Positions 17,412 through 25,993 of a stretch of 64,000 nt of DNA are shown here, in pieces. This DNA is from Roseovarius marisflavi (GTDB taxonomy: Bacteria > Pseudomonadota > Alphaproteobacteria > Rhodobacterales > Rhodobacteraceae). Under the pieces are notes generated by a model, which saw only the letters and a list, made by a program, of their open reading frames with translations, was not told the DNA's origin and made no database searches. Each line of letters begins with the position of its first letter. Position 1 is the first letter of the stretch. The stretch covers positions 62,001-126,000 of the forward strand of contig NZ_FRBN01000001.1 in the NCBI RefSeq assembly GCF_900142625.1, read 5' to 3'. The position numbers and the translations under genes are program-made.

Positions 17412-17440
17412 TTGACCCCATGCAGGGGCAGGTTTAAACC
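17412..17440 (+). promoter_or_regulatory. Candidate promoter region of the nuo operon
   Basis: The 229-base gap before nuoA holds TTGACC (17412-17417), a small inverted repeat CCCC-ATGCA-GGGG (17416-17428) and the perfect palindrome GGTTTAAACC (17431-17440). With a 17-base spacer the -10 would be TAAACC, which is weak. The palindromes may be operator sites. The rest of the gap shows no gene. Confidence 0.35.
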
Positions 17441-17497
17441 CGGAATAGATTTGCAGCCATCTGAATGCGTGTGCACGCGCATGAAAGGAGCCACCCC

Positions 17498-17863
17498 GTG
17501 GAAGAGATGCTGAGGGAATACCTTCCCATCCTCGTTTTTCTGGCCATCGCCATTGCATTGGGCCTTGTCCTGATCCTTGCAGCGGTCGTTCTGGCCGTTC
17601 GCAACCCGGACTCTGAAAAAGTAAGCGCCTATGAATGCGGTTTCAACGCATTCGACGATGCGCGGATGAAGTTCGATGTCCGATTCTACCTGGTCTCGAT
17701 CCTGTTCATCATCTTTGATCTTGAAATCGCGATGTTGTTTCCCTGGGCGGTTGCCTTCAAGGATGTCAGCATGGCCGGGTTCTGGTCGATGATGGTCTTT
17801 CTGGCCGTCCTGACCGCCGGATTTGCCTATGAGTGGCGCAAAGGAGCGATGGAATGGGAGTGA
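17498..17863 (+). CDS. nuoA: NADH-quinone oxidoreductase subunit A
   Basis: NuoA is a three-helix membrane subunit near the quinone-binding junction of complex I. Three hydrophobic segments are visible in the 121-aa product. The conserved loop [19 protein letters not shown] between helices 1 and 2, and [19 protein letters not shown], are diagnostic. The GTG at 17498 is chosen because AAAGGAG ends seven bases upstream and gives the family's normal length; an ATG three codons later is the alternative. It opens the 14-subunit operon. Confidence 0.95.
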   Translation: MEEMLREYLPILVFLAIAIALGLVLILAAVVLAVRNPDSEKVSAYECGFNAFDDARMKFDVRFYLVSILFIIFDLEIAMLFPWAVAFKDVSMAGFWSMMVFLAVLTAGFAYEWRKGAMEWE

Positions 17864-17867
17864 TGCA

Positions 17868-18401
17868 ATGGGTGTGATGACAGGCGCCAACACGGCGGGG
17901 CCGGATCGCGAAGTGGCGACACAGGCCCTGAATGCCGACTTGCAGGACAAGGGTTTTCTGCTGACCTCGACCGAGGACATCATCAACTGGGCGCGCACCG
18001 GGAGCTTGCACTGGATGACCTTTGGTCTGGCCTGCTGCGCGGTCGAGATGATGCACACGGCGATGCCGCGCTATGATGTCGAGCGGTTCGGCTTTGCCCC
18101 GCGCGCCAGCCCGCGCCAGTCGGACGTGATGATCGTGGCCGGCACGCTGACCAACAAGATGGCCCCGGCGCTGCGCAAGGTTTACGACCAGATGCCGGAA
18201 CCGCGCTATGTGATCTCGATGGGCTCCTGCGCCAATGGCGGCGGTTATTACCACTATAGCTATTCGGTGGTACGCGGCTGTGACCGGATTGTGCCGGTCG
18301 ATATCTACGTGCCCGGCTGTCCGCCGACCGCAGAGGCGCTTGTCTATGGCATCCTGCAATTGCAGCGTAAAATTCGCCGGACGGGGACAATTATCAGATG
18401 A
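17868..18401 (+). CDS. nuoB: NADH-quinone oxidoreductase subunit B
   Basis: NuoB carries the terminal [4Fe-4S] cluster N2, which passes electrons to quinone. The 177-aa product shows all N2 ligand motifs: the adjacent cysteines in [11 protein letters not shown], the cysteine in [16 protein letters not shown] and that in [12 protein letters not shown]. The start lies four bases after the nuoA stop. The N-terminal ~35 residues are a variable extension typical of alphaproteobacteria. The stop overlaps nuoC (ATGA). Confidence 0.97.
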   Translation: MGVMTGANTAGPDREVATQALNADLQDKGFLLTSTEDIINWARTGSLHWMTFGLACCAVEMMHTAMPRYDVERFGFAPRASPRQSDVMIVAGTLTNKMAPALRKVYDQMPEPRYVISMGSCANGGGYYHYSYSVVRGCDRIVPVDIYVPGCPPTAEALVYGILQLQRKIRRTGTIIR

Positions 18402-19006
18402 GTCAGGCACTGAAAGAACTGGGCGGCTATGTCGAGGCCAAGCGTGGCGATTGCGTGATCGGCTGGGAGATTGCCCATGGCGAGCTGAACGTAGATGTGG
18501 CCCTGTCCAACATCGCCGGGCTGGTCGAGTTTCTGAAAACCGATCAGAACTGTGCGTTTTCCTCGCTGGTGGATATCACCGCCGTCGATTACCCCGAGCG
18601 GGCCAAGCGCTATGACGTGGTATATCACCTGCTGAGCATGTATCAAAACCACCGCATCCGCCTTCGCGTGGCCGTGCGGTCCGATGATATGGTGCCCTCG
18701 ATCACCGAGGTGTACCCGGCCGCCAACTGGTTCGAGCGCGAAGTTTTCGATATGTTCGGCATCCTGTTCTCGGGTCATCCCGATCTGCGCCGTATTCTGA
18801 CAGATTACGGCTTTCGCGGTCATCCGCTGCGCAAGGATTTCCCGACCACCGGCTATACCGAGGTGCGCTATGACGAGGTGCACAAGCGCGTCGTCTATGA
18901 ACCCGTCAGCCTTGTGCAGGAATACCGCCAGTTTGATTTCATGAGCCCATGGGAAGGTGCCGAATACATCCTTCCGGGCGATGAAAAGAAAGAGGGGGCG
19001 AAATGA
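18398..19006 (+). CDS. nuoC: NADH-quinone oxidoreductase subunit C
   Basis: NuoC is a peripheral-arm subunit that packs against NuoD and helps hold the quinone-reduction module together. The 202-aa protein has the 30-kDa-subunit signature [16 protein letters not shown] and later ERE[VAT]FDMFGI-type sequence ([20 protein letters not shown]), then [19 protein letters not shown]. It is separate from nuoD, unlike the fused NuoCD of enterobacteria. It is coupled by overlaps to nuoB before and a tiny gene after. Confidence 0.97.
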   Translation: MSQALKELGGYVEAKRGDCVIGWEIAHGELNVDVALSNIAGLVEFLKTDQNCAFSSLVDITAVDYPERAKRYDVVYHLLSMYQNHRIRLRVAVRSDDMVPSITEVYPAANWFEREVFDMFGILFSGHPDLRRILTDYGFRGHPLRKDFPTTGYTEVRYDEVHKRVVYEPVSLVQEYRQFDFMSPWEGAEYILPGDEKKEGAK

Positions 19007-19224
19007 TGGGCGGTGGATTTGGCATGGGCGGTTACGGCATGGGCGGCGGCGGGCTGATTTTCATGGTGATCTTTGCGGCGCTGTTGGTGATCCCGTTCTG
19101 GCGCTTGCTGCCAAAGTTCGGAATCCTCAACTGGGTGGCGATCGTGGCCGTCATCCCTCTTGGGGCGTTGATCCTTTTGTGGGTCATGGCGTTCCGGGAC
19201 AAGCTTGACGGAGGGCGGTCATGA
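19003..19224 (+). CDS. 73-aa Gly/Met-rich membrane protein in the nuo operon
   Basis: The first 17 residues are almost only Gly and Met with single Phe and Tyr ([17 protein letters not shown]). Two hydrophobic helices follow (about 18-34 and 44-62), then a charged tail, RDKLDGGRS. It overlaps nuoC by four bases and nuoD by four bases, so translation is tightly coupled. I do not recognise a named family. Similar unidentified frames sit in the complex I operons of Paracoccus and Rhodobacter. A role in complex I assembly is only an inference from position. Confidence 0.7.
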   Translation: MMGGGFGMGGYGMGGGGLIFMVIFAALLVIPFWRLLPKFGILNWVAIVAVIPLGALILLWVMAFRDKLDGGRS

Positions 19225-20441
19225 TGGACGGCACCAAATTCGATGACGCCGTGACCGGCGAACAGAAAATCCGCAATTTCAACATCAACTTCGGCCCGCA
19301 ACACCCTGCAGCGCATGGTGTTTTGCGCCTTGTGCTTGAGCTTGACGGCGAGATTGTCGAGCGTTGCGATCCGCATATCGGCCTGCTGCACCGTGGCACC
19401 GAAAAGCTGATGGAATCGCGCACCTATCTGCAAAATCTGCCGTATTTCGACCGGCTCGATTACGTGGCGCCGATGAATCAGGAACATGCCTGGTGTCTGG
19501 TGATCGAAAAGCTGACCGGTGTCGAAGTGCCGCGTCGCGCCTCGCTGATCCGGGTGCTTTATTCCGAGATTGGCCGTATCCTCAATCACCTGCTCAACGT
19601 CACCACGCAGGCGATGGATGTGGGCGCTCTGACGCCGCCGCTCTGGGGGTTTGAAGAACGCGAAAAGCTGATGTGCTTTTACGAGCGGGCCTGCGGTGCG
19701 CGTCTGCATGCGGCCTATTTCCGGCCCGGCGGCGTGCATCAGGATCTGCCGCCCGACCTGATCGACGACATCGAGACATGGGCCAGGGAGTTCCCGCGCG
19801 TTCTTGCCGATATTGACGGGCTTTTGACCGAAAACCGCATCTTCAAGCAACGCAACGCCGATATCGGCGTGGTGAGCGAGCAAGAGGCGCTGGACTGGGG
19901 CTTTTCCGGCGTCATGGTGCGCGGCTCTGGCATGGCCTGGGATTTGCGCCGCGCGCAGCCCTATGAATGCTATGACGAGTTCGAGTTCCAGATTCCCGTC
20001 GGCAAGAACGGCGATTGCTATGACCGCTATCTTGTCCGGATGGAGGAAATGCGCCAGTCGCTGCTGATCATCCATCAGGCGATTGAAAAGCTGCGCGCCC
20101 CCGAGGGGCAGGGCGATGTGCTTGCCCGAGGCAAGATCACGCCCCCCTCGCGCGGCGAGATGAAAACCTCGATGGAGGCGCTCATTCACCACTTCAAGCT
20201 TTACACCGAGGGCTTTCACGTCCCCGCAGGCGAGGTTTATGCCGCGGTCGAGGCGCCCAAGGGCGAGTTCGGCGTTTACCTTGTGGCCGATGGCACCAAC
20301 AAACCCTACCGCGCCAAGATTCGCGCACCGGGCTTTTTGCATCTTCAGGCGATGGACCACATCGCCAGCGGTCATCAGCTTGCCGATGTGGCGGCGATCA
20401 TCGGAACGATGGATGTCGTCTTTGGGGAGATTGACCGCTAA
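19221..20441 (+). CDS. nuoD: NADH-quinone oxidoreductase subunit D
   Basis: NuoD forms the quinone-binding pocket with NuoB and descends from the large subunit of NiFe hydrogenases. The 406-aa protein contains [35 protein letters not shown] and [12 protein letters not shown], including the quinone-contacting histidine (in GPQHPAAHG) and tyrosine (in DYVAPMNQ). The C-terminus ends in the conserved [12 protein letters not shown]. Length is normal. The stop shares a base with the next gene (TAATG). Confidence 0.97.
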   Translation: MMDGTKFDDAVTGEQKIRNFNINFGPQHPAAHGVLRLVLELDGEIVERCDPHIGLLHRGTEKLMESRTYLQNLPYFDRLDYVAPMNQEHAWCLVIEKLTGVEVPRRASLIRVLYSEIGRILNHLLNVTTQAMDVGALTPPLWGFEEREKLMCFYERACGARLHAAYFRPGGVHQDLPPDLIDDIETWAREFPRVLADIDGLLTENRIFKQRNADIGVVSEQEALDWGFSGVMVRGSGMAWDLRRAQPYECYDEFEFQIPVGKNGDCYDRYLVRMEEMRQSLLIIHQAIEKLRAPEGQGDVLARGKITPPSRGEMKTSMEALIHHFKLYTEGFHVPAGEVYAAVEAPKGEFGVYLVADGTNKPYRAKIRAPGFLHLQAMDHIASGHQLADVAAIIGTMDVVFGEIDR

Positions 20442-20803
20442 TGACGCTGACAAGCCTTGCCATAGCGCTTTCGGGCGCAGGGGTGCTGGTGACGGGGGCG
20501 CTTGCGGCCCTGTTTCTGCGCGACCCGGTGGCAGGGATGGCGCAGACCACGCATCGGCTGGAAAAACTGCCCGAGGTGATGGCGGATCGCTATGTCGGCA
20601 TGGTTGTACTGGCCCTTGCGGCGACGCTTTATGGTGACCTCAAGGTGATTGCGGTGCTGTTTGCGGTGTTTGCCTATACCAGCTTTCACGATGCATGGAT
20701 TTATGCGCGCGGCGGATTTCCGATTGCCAAGCATGTCAGCGCCGGTGTGGCGGGACTGATCGTGGCAATTGTCGCCATGAAAGCAATGGGGCAGGGCGCT
20801 TGA
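20441..20803 (+). CDS. 120-aa polytopic membrane protein in the nuo operon, function unknown
   Basis: Three to four hydrophobic segments are visible: residues ~5-26, ~51-69, ~70-88 and ~97-114. Short charged loops hold HRLEKLPEVMADRY and HDAWIYARGG. The pattern suggests a small integral membrane protein. No family is recognised with confidence. It is joined to nuoD (TAATG) and to the secreted protein that follows (TGATG) by one-base overlaps, so it must be produced with complex I. Confidence 0.7.
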   Translation: MTLTSLAIALSGAGVLVTGALAALFLRDPVAGMAQTTHRLEKLPEVMADRYVGMVVLALAATLYGDLKVIAVLFAVFAYTSFHDAWIYARGGFPIAKHVSAGVAGLIVAIVAMKAMGQGA

Positions 20804-21558
20804 TGAGAAACGTCATGTTTGGACTGGCTTTGGCGACCTTGCCCGCTCTGGTGCAGGCACAAACCGTAAGCTCCGATCGGATCGAGGCCTTTGTCGCGGT
20901 CATGGCCGAAAACGGCTGTCGCATGTCACCGCACCGCGCCAATGTGATCATGCCAGAGGCCGGGTTTGACGATATGGCCGAAACCAAGGCGATCACCGAA
21001 CGCCTGGTCGAGGAAGAGCGCGCGCGCATCATGGATGGGCAATTGGTGGTCTTTGGCGGGGCCTGCGGTGGCAAGCTTGATTATTCCGGGCGCGAACGAT
21101 TTTTCGCGGCCCTGGCCGACAATAACTGCGTGATGACTACCGAGCAGGCACCAACCCTGCTTGGCCGGGTCGGCGTCGAGATGGCCGAAGTGCGTTTGCT
21201 GATGGAAAAGATGCTGCGGATGAGCGAAGTTCGTCTCTCCGAGGATGAGAAGGCGGTCTATCTTGAACAGGGCCTGTGCGACACGTTCAAGGGCCTCTCG
21301 GCGGGCATGGTCAACAGCGCGCCGACCCTCAAGGCCGCGCCGCGCAGTGCTGGGCAACTGCGCCAGGACTTTCTGGCCTTCATGGTGACCGAAGGCTGTT
21401 CCATGACCCGTGGCGAAGCCGATAACAAGCTTCCCGCAGCGGGCTTTTCGGTCAAGGAAATGCGCCCGGTGATTGGCAAGATGCTCGCCGAGGGCGAGGC
21501 TGTCATGGATACCGACGCCGATACACTGACGATTAACAAGGAGCTATGTGCCCAATGA
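20803..21558 (+). CDS. Secreted protein with three tandem two-cysteine modules
   Basis: The 251-aa product has a signal peptide ending near residue 19 (LPALVQAQT). The rest is three copies of a ~65-residue module, each opening with F-x-A-x-M/L-x-x-[NG]-C-x-M and closing with a cysteine near the repeat end: Cys39/Cys88, Cys109/Cys159 and Cys199/Cys249. The intervals are 48, 49 and 49 residues. Each copy also has a G-[FV] followed by an acidic helix and a Met/Leu-rich helix. The regular pairing suggests one disulfide per module in the periplasm. The next gene carries a fourth copy. No described family is recognised. Confidence 0.75.
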   Translation: MRNVMFGLALATLPALVQAQTVSSDRIEAFVAVMAENGCRMSPHRANVIMPEAGFDDMAETKAITERLVEEERARIMDGQLVVFGGACGGKLDYSGRERFFAALADNNCVMTTEQAPTLLGRVGVEMAEVRLLMEKMLRMSEVRLSEDEKAVYLEQGLCDTFKGLSAGMVNSAPTLKAAPRSAGQLRQDFLAFMVTEGCSMTRGEADNKLPAAGFSVKEMRPVIGKMLAEGEAVMDTDADTLTINKELCAQ

Positions 21559-21836
21559 TGCGCAAGACAGTATTCGCCGGGGCCTGCCTTGGACTGACCG
21601 CCGCCTGTGCCCTGCCGCCGCAAGGCGTGTCGACCCAGGACATCGCGGCCTATGACACGGCTGTCGCCAGTGTCGGATGTACGCTGGTCGGTGAATCCGA
21701 TTACCTTCCGGTCGAATTCCAGACCGGGCTGACCCGTCAGCAGGTGCTCGATATCACGGCCTATAAACTTACCTCCGGCGGGGCCGAGCGGCTTGCCGAC
21801 GGGGGCGTCAAACTGACCACAGGAGCCTGTGCATAG
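21555..21836 (+). CDS. Lipoprotein with one copy of the same two-cysteine module
   Basis: The 93-aa product has a lipoprotein signal (GLTAAC, lipidated Cys18). Its mature part has Cys42 and Cys92, separated by 49 residues, exactly as in modules 2 and 3 of the preceding protein. It also shares the GC[ST][LM] opening, an LP then G[LF] segment and an end one residue after the last cysteine. It overlaps the preceding gene (ATGATG). I infer that the two proteins are related in evolution and that one is anchored to a membrane while the other is free or bound to it. Confidence 0.72.
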   Translation: MMRKTVFAGACLGLTAACALPPQGVSTQDIAAYDTAVASVGCTLVGESDYLPVEFQTGLTRQQVLDITAYKLTSGGAERLADGGVKLTTGACA

Positions 21837-23054
21837 ATGCTACGCCGTCTTCATCACGAGCAGCCCGAAAGCTTTGCCTTCACCCCCGCCAACCAGGAGT
21901 GGGCCGAAGGGCAGATCAGCAAATACCCCGAGGGCCGTCAGGCCAGCGCGATCATTCCGCTGCTCTGGCGCGCGCAGGAACAGGAAAGCTGGCTCAGCCG
22001 TCCGGCGATCGAGCATGTCGCCGATATGCTTGGCATGGATTATATCCGCGCCCTCGAAGTGGCGACCTTCTATTTCATGTTCCAGCTTCAGCCGGTCGGG
22101 ACCGTGGCGCATATTCAGGTCTGTGGCACCACCACCTGCATGATCTGCGGCGCCGAGGATCTGATCGCGGTCTGTCGCGAAAAGATCGCCCCGCGCGCGC
22201 ATGAACTGTCGGCGGATGGCAAGTTTTCCTGGGAAGAGGTCGAATGCCTTGGCGCCTGCGCCAACGCGCCGATGGCCCAGATCGGCAAGGATTACTATGA
22301 GGATCTGACCGCCGAGGGTTTCGCGCAGATGATCGACGATCTGGCCGCCGGCAAGGTGCCCACACCGGGCCCGCAAAATGGCCGCTATGCCGCCGAGCCG
22401 AAATCCGGCCTCACCAGCCTGACCGAGTTTGACAGTGGCCGTGCCAAATACAATGCAAGCGCACAACTGGCCAGCGACATTGGCGACACCGTCAAGCGGA
22501 TTGATGGCACCGAGGTGCCGATCCTGACGCCCTGGCGAGACAAGGGGGCCAATCACAAGCCCGCCGCGCCCTCGGTCAAGCAGAATGAGGCGCCGGTCGA
22601 TGTGAGCGCCAAGGCCAAGGCGCCCAAACCGGCGGCCAAGGCAAAGGCCGATGTGACCGGTGCCACCAAGGCCGAGGCACAGGCCAAGACCAAGGCGAAG
22701 CCAGCCGTCAAACCGGCCGCCAAGCCGGTGAAAACCCCGGCAGAGCCAGAGGCGCCGACCGGGCCGGGCAAAAAGCCCCGCATGATGAAAGCCCCGCGCA
22801 AATCAGGGGCGGATGATCTCAAGATGATCAAGGGCGTTGGGCCAAAGCTTGAAAAGCTGCTGAATGACATGGGCTTTTACCACTTTGATCAGATTGCAAA
22901 ATGGACGGAGGACGAGGTTAGCTGGGTCGATCAGAACCTTGAAGGCTTCAAGGGGCGGGTCAGCCGGGACACTTGGGTTGAGCAGGCGAAATTGCTGGCT
23001 GAGGGGAAAGAGACGGAGTTCTCTGCCCGGGCCAAGAAGGGCGGCATTTATTGA
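21837..23054 (+). CDS. nuoE: NADH-quinone oxidoreductase subunit E with C-terminal helix-hairpin-helix extension
   Basis: Residues 1 to ~165 are the normal NuoE thioredoxin-like subunit with the [2Fe-2S] cluster N1a: CGTTTC and [10 protein letters not shown] supply the four ligands. From ~165 to ~320 runs an Ala/Lys/Pro-rich linker. Residues 325-405 form a helix-hairpin-helix-like domain ([17 protein letters not shown] ... [14 protein letters not shown]). This doubles the usual length; long NuoE forms are known in Rhodobacter. The same terminal domain recurs, about 63 of 81 residues identical by eye, in the next gene, and a related domain caps ribosomal protein L21 in many alphaproteobacteria. 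The start follows the lipoprotein stop directly. Confidence 0.95.
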   Translation: MLRRLHHEQPESFAFTPANQEWAEGQISKYPEGRQASAIIPLLWRAQEQESWLSRPAIEHVADMLGMDYIRALEVATFYFMFQLQPVGTVAHIQVCGTTTCMICGAEDLIAVCREKIAPRAHELSADGKFSWEEVECLGACANAPMAQIGKDYYEDLTAEGFAQMIDDLAAGKVPTPGPQNGRYAAEPKSGLTSLTEFDSGRAKYNASAQLASDIGDTVKRIDGTEVPILTPWRDKGANHKPAAPSVKQNEAPVDVSAKAKAPKPAAKAKADVTGATKAEAQAKTKAKPAVKPAAKPVKTPAEPEAPTGPGKKPRMMKAPRKSGADDLKMIKGVGPKLEKLLNDMGFYHFDQIAKWTEDEVSWVDQNLEGFKGRVSRDTWVEQAKLLAEGKETEFSARAKKGGIY

Positions 23055-23090
23055 CCGCGCCTGCTTGAAATCCACAGGGGGTAACTTGTT

Positions 23091-23774
23091 ATGTTGGACA
23101 GATCGAAATTAGGCACCTGCCAGCTTGTTTGCTGGGGACTGGCCGTCGTGGTCGGCGTGCTGGTTCTATGGTCGACATCCGGCGCGGTTGGCTTTTTGGC
23201 CGCGCTGCTGTTGGGTCTGGCCTGTGCCGCGTTTTTCGGCCTCGTGACCACGCGGTTGATCTGTACCGGCCAGACGTCGGAGGATCGCGGCCGCGAGGGC
23301 ACGGATGCCACGACCCCGGCGGCAGAGCCGACCACCACGGTCGCGACCGCGCCCAGAACAGCCCCCCCGGCGGCAGAGAGCGGCGCGACGGCGGTGAAAC
23401 CGGACACGACGCCAAACGGTGAAGAAAGTGTGTCGGCGCCCAAGGCAAAGCCCGAGGCAAGCGGTTCACCGGCAGGGGCCGGAACGCGCCCCCAGGCCCT
23501 GAGCGCACCCAAAGGCGGCAAGGCCGATGATCTCAAGCAGATCAAGGGCGTCGGGCCGAAACTTGAGCAACTGTGCAACGAGCTTGGCTTTTACCACTTT
23601 GACCAGATCGCCGGCTGGGGTGCAGACGAGGTGACTTGGGTCGACCAGAACCTCAAGGGGTTCAAGGGCCGGGTCAGCCGCGACAACTGGGTCGAGCAGG
23701 CCAAGGTGCTGGCGGCGGGCGGTGAGACCGAGTTTTCCAAACGCGTCGCCAAGGGCGGCGTATACGAAGGATGA
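23091..23774 (+). CDS. Membrane-anchored paralogue of the NuoE C-terminal domain
   Basis: The 227-aa product has two N-terminal hydrophobic segments (about residues 12-28 and 33-54), a Pro/Ala/Thr-rich linker (~60-140), and a C-terminal domain nearly matching NuoE residues 325-405 ([20 protein letters not shown] ... SRDNWVEQAKVLAAG). This looks like an internal duplication in which the NuoE extension was joined to a membrane anchor. Its domain could bind the same partner as the NuoE tail, for example nucleic acid or a protein, at the membrane. Function is unknown. Its stop overlaps the next gene. Confidence 0.8.
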   Translation: MLDRSKLGTCQLVCWGLAVVVGVLVLWSTSGAVGFLAALLLGLACAAFFGLVTTRLICTGQTSEDRGREGTDATTPAAEPTTTVATAPRTAPPAAESGATAVKPDTTPNGEESVSAPKAKPEASGSPAGAGTRPQALSAPKGGKADDLKQIKGVGPKLEQLCNELGFYHFDQIAGWGADEVTWVDQNLKGFKGRVSRDNWVEQAKVLAAGGETEFSKRVAKGGVYEG

Positions 23775-24010
23775 TGCAAGCGATGGGCGAGCGCGAGAAA
23801 GATCAACAGATGGCACGCAAGGGCCGCACCGCCGGTGTGGTCATTGCGGCGACCATGCTGATCTGGCTGGCTGCCCAATGGCTGGGGGGACAGATGGGCT
23901 GGCCGGTACGGTTTGTCTTTCTGTTCGATCTTGCCGCGATTGCCGCGCTCATATGGGCGTTGGTGGTGACCTATCAAATCTGGCGGCTGCGCCAGGATAA
24001 TCAGAGGTAG
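23771..24010 (+). CDS. 79-aa membrane protein resembling DUF5337
   Basis: A charged N-terminus (GEREKDQQMARKGRTAG) is followed by two hydrophobic helices (about residues 22-39 and 46-69) and a basic/polar end. Size, order of segments and position before nuoF resemble the small DUF5337 proteins of Rhodobacterales; this is from memory. Several in-frame ATGs lie within the first 14 codons, so the start is uncertain; the one overlapping the previous stop (ATGATG) is used. Confidence 0.72.
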   Translation: MMQAMGEREKDQQMARKGRTAGVVIAATMLIWLAAQWLGGQMGWPVRFVFLFDLAAIAALIWALVVTYQIWRLRQDNQR

Positions 24011-24016
24011 AGCCTT

Positions 24017-25312
24017 ATGCTGAAGGACCAGGACCGTATCTTTACCAATATCTACGGGATGCACGATCGTAGCCTGAAAGGCGCGATTGCCCGGGGTCAT
24101 TGGGATGGAACGGCAAAGATTTTGCAGAACGGGCGCGACTGGATCGTCAATCAGATGAAGGCCAGCGGGCTTCGGGGCCGGGGCGGCGCGGGTTTTCCCA
24201 CCGGTCTCAAGTGGTCGTTCATGCCCAAGGAAAGCGACGGGCGGCCAAGTTATCTTGTGGTCAATGCCGATGAATCCGAGCCCGGCACCTGCAAGGACCG
24301 CGAGATCATGCGCCATGATCCGCACACCCTGATCGAGGGCTGTCTGATCGCGTCTTTCGCGATGCAGGCGCATGCGTGCTATATCTACATTCGCGGCGAA
24401 TATATCCGCGAGCGCGAGGCGCTTCAGGCCGCGATTGACGAGGCCTATGAGGCTGGTCTTGTGGGCAAGAACGCCTGCAAGTCGGGCTGGGATTTCGACA
24501 TCTACCTGCATCACGGCGCCGGCGCCTATATCTGTGGCGAGGAAACCGCGCTTCTGGAAAGCCTTGAAGGCAAGAAGGGCATGCCGCGCATGAAGCCGCC
24601 GTTTCCAGCAGGCGCGGGGCTTTACGGCTGCCCGACCACGGTCAACAACGTTGAATCGATTGCCGTCGTGCCCACGATCCTGCGGCGCGGCCCGGACTGG
24701 TTCGCGGGCTTTGGGCGGGCCAACAACTCCGGCACCAAGCTTTTCGCGATCAGCGGTCATGTGAACAACCCCTGCGTTGTCGAAGAGGCGATGTCTATCA
24801 GTTTTGAAGAGCTGATCGAAAAGCATTGCGGCGGTATTCGCGGCGGCTGGGATAACCTCAAGGCGGTCATTCCGGGCGGCTCGTCGGTGCCTTGCATCCG
24901 GGGCGAGTTCATGCGCGAGGCGATCATGGATTTTGATTACCTGCGCGAACAGCGTTCGGGCCTTGGCACCGCGGCGGTGATCGTGATGGATCAGTCGACC
25001 GACATCATCAAGGCGATCTGGCGGTTGTCGAAATTCTACAAGCACGAAAGCTGTGGCCAGTGCACGCCCTGCCGCGAGGGCACCGGCTGGATGATGCGGG
25101 TGATGGATCGTCTGGTGCGCGGCGAGGCCGAGGTCGAAGAGATCGACATGCTTCTGGACGTGACAAAACAGGTAGAGGGCCACACGATCTGTGCCCTCGG
25201 CGATGCGGCGGCCTGGCCGATTCAGGGGCTGATCCGCAACTTCCGCGACGAAATCGAGGATCGCATCAAGGCCAAACGCACCGGCCGCGTCAGCGCGGTG
25301 GCAGCAGAGTGA
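24017..25312 (+). CDS. nuoF: NADH-quinone oxidoreductase subunit F
   Basis: NuoF binds NADH and FMN and holds cluster N3, the entry point of electrons into complex I. The 431-aa protein shows the NADH/FMN glycine-rich segment [30 protein letters not shown], the [16 protein letters not shown] motif, and the N3 ligands [15 protein letters not shown] around residues 345-358, with the fourth cysteine in [13 protein letters not shown]. Length and motifs are normal. The ATG follows an AGAGG-like site. Confidence 0.97.
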   Translation: MLKDQDRIFTNIYGMHDRSLKGAIARGHWDGTAKILQNGRDWIVNQMKASGLRGRGGAGFPTGLKWSFMPKESDGRPSYLVVNADESEPGTCKDREIMRHDPHTLIEGCLIASFAMQAHACYIYIRGEYIREREALQAAIDEAYEAGLVGKNACKSGWDFDIYLHHGAGAYICGEETALLESLEGKKGMPRMKPPFPAGAGLYGCPTTVNNVESIAVVPTILRRGPDWFAGFGRANNSGTKLFAISGHVNNPCVVEEAMSISFEELIEKHCGGIRGGWDNLKAVIPGGSSVPCIRGEFMREAIMDFDYLREQRSGLGTAAVIVMDQSTDIIKAIWRLSKFYKHESCGQCTPCREGTGWMMRVMDRLVRGEAEVEEIDMLLDVTKQVEGHTICALGDAAAWPIQGLIRNFRDEIEDRIKAKRTGRVSAVAAE

Positions 25313-25314
25313 GC

Positions 25315-25413
25315 ATGATGGGCATCTTTGTAACATTCGGGCTCACGATGGCGGGGCTTTGCGCTCTGACCCTGACGCGGCCGACCCTTGCACCGCAGGA
25401 GGCACGGGCATGA
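25315..25413 (+). CDS. 32-aa single-helix membrane peptide after nuoF
   Basis: The reading frame begins three bases after the nuoF stop and overlaps the next gene by four bases (ATGA). It encodes one hydrophobic helix, GIFVTFGLTMAGLCALTL, and a short polar tail. Coupling on both sides argues for translation, but the product is so short that it may simply carry ribosomes from nuoF to the lipoprotein gene. Confidence 0.4.
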   Translation: MMGIFVTFGLTMAGLCALTLTRPTLAPQEARA

Positions 25414-25742
25414 AACATGCGGTGATGATAGCGCTGGCGGTTTTGATGCTTGGTGCCTGCGCCGAGCGGTCGGAACGCGTCTATTTCGAGGGGAATTACT
25501 ATCCTCCCAAGACGCGGGCCGAAAAGGACGACCGCCGCAACTTCACCGCCTCGGTGCGGCGCGCCTCGCGCGGGATTGAGGGCGCGCAGAAGGCCGCTCT
25601 GCATGAGGCGACGCGCTATTGTCTGGAAAGTTTTGGCACCTCCGAAATCGAATGGGTCGGCGTGGCCGAAGGGCAAGGGCCGATCTACGGCCGCTCGGGC
25701 GATACGGTGTCGGTGACTGGAAGATGCATAATATGGTCGTGA
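25410..25742 (+). CDS. Small lipoprotein in the nuo operon, function unknown
   Basis: The 110-aa product has a lipobox (MLGAC, lipidated Cys17). It has a basic middle region (RAEKDDRRNFTASVRRASRG) and two later cysteines (RYCLESFG and GRCIIWS) that could pair. No family is recognised. It overlaps genes on both sides, placing it within the complex I transcription unit. It is one of three lipoproteins encoded there. Confidence 0.68.
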   Translation: MKHAVMIALAVLMLGACAERSERVYFEGNYYPPKTRAEKDDRRNFTASVRRASRGIEGAQKAALHEATRYCLESFGTSEIEWVGVAEGQGPIYGRSGDTVSVTGRCIIWS

Positions 25743-25987
25743 TGCAATTTATACCCGGGGCTGACGCGGCTGTTTCTTCTACGGCAATCGCGTTGCAGCC
25801 GATCTGCGACGCAAAGATCCGGACCTATGTCCGGGGCCGCGATGCAAAGGCATGCCTGTCTGTGCGCGGCGAGAAATACGAAAAATCCAAAGGACTGAAC
25901 CCGTCCGATCCGGCGGCGCTCTGCACTCTCGGCCATAGCGAGAGTGCACGCTCCAGCAGGATCGGGGGTCTTCTGAAAGCAAAGTGA
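25742..25987 (+). CDS. Possible 81-aa hypothetical protein before nuoG
   Basis: An open frame starts at the ATG sharing one base with the lipoprotein stop (TGATG) and ends seven bases before nuoG. It encodes a basic, cysteine-containing sequence (QPICDAKIRTYVRG, DAKACLSVRG, PAALCTLGHS). There is no signal or membrane segment. Position favours a gene; the composition and lack of known relatives leave doubt. If it is not a gene, 25743-25993 is an unexplained spacer in an otherwise packed operon. Confidence 0.35.
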   Translation: MQFIPGADAAVSSTAIALQPICDAKIRTYVRGRDAKACLSVRGEKYEKSKGLNPSDPAALCTLGHSESARSSRIGGLLKAK

Positions 25988-25993
25988 GAACAG

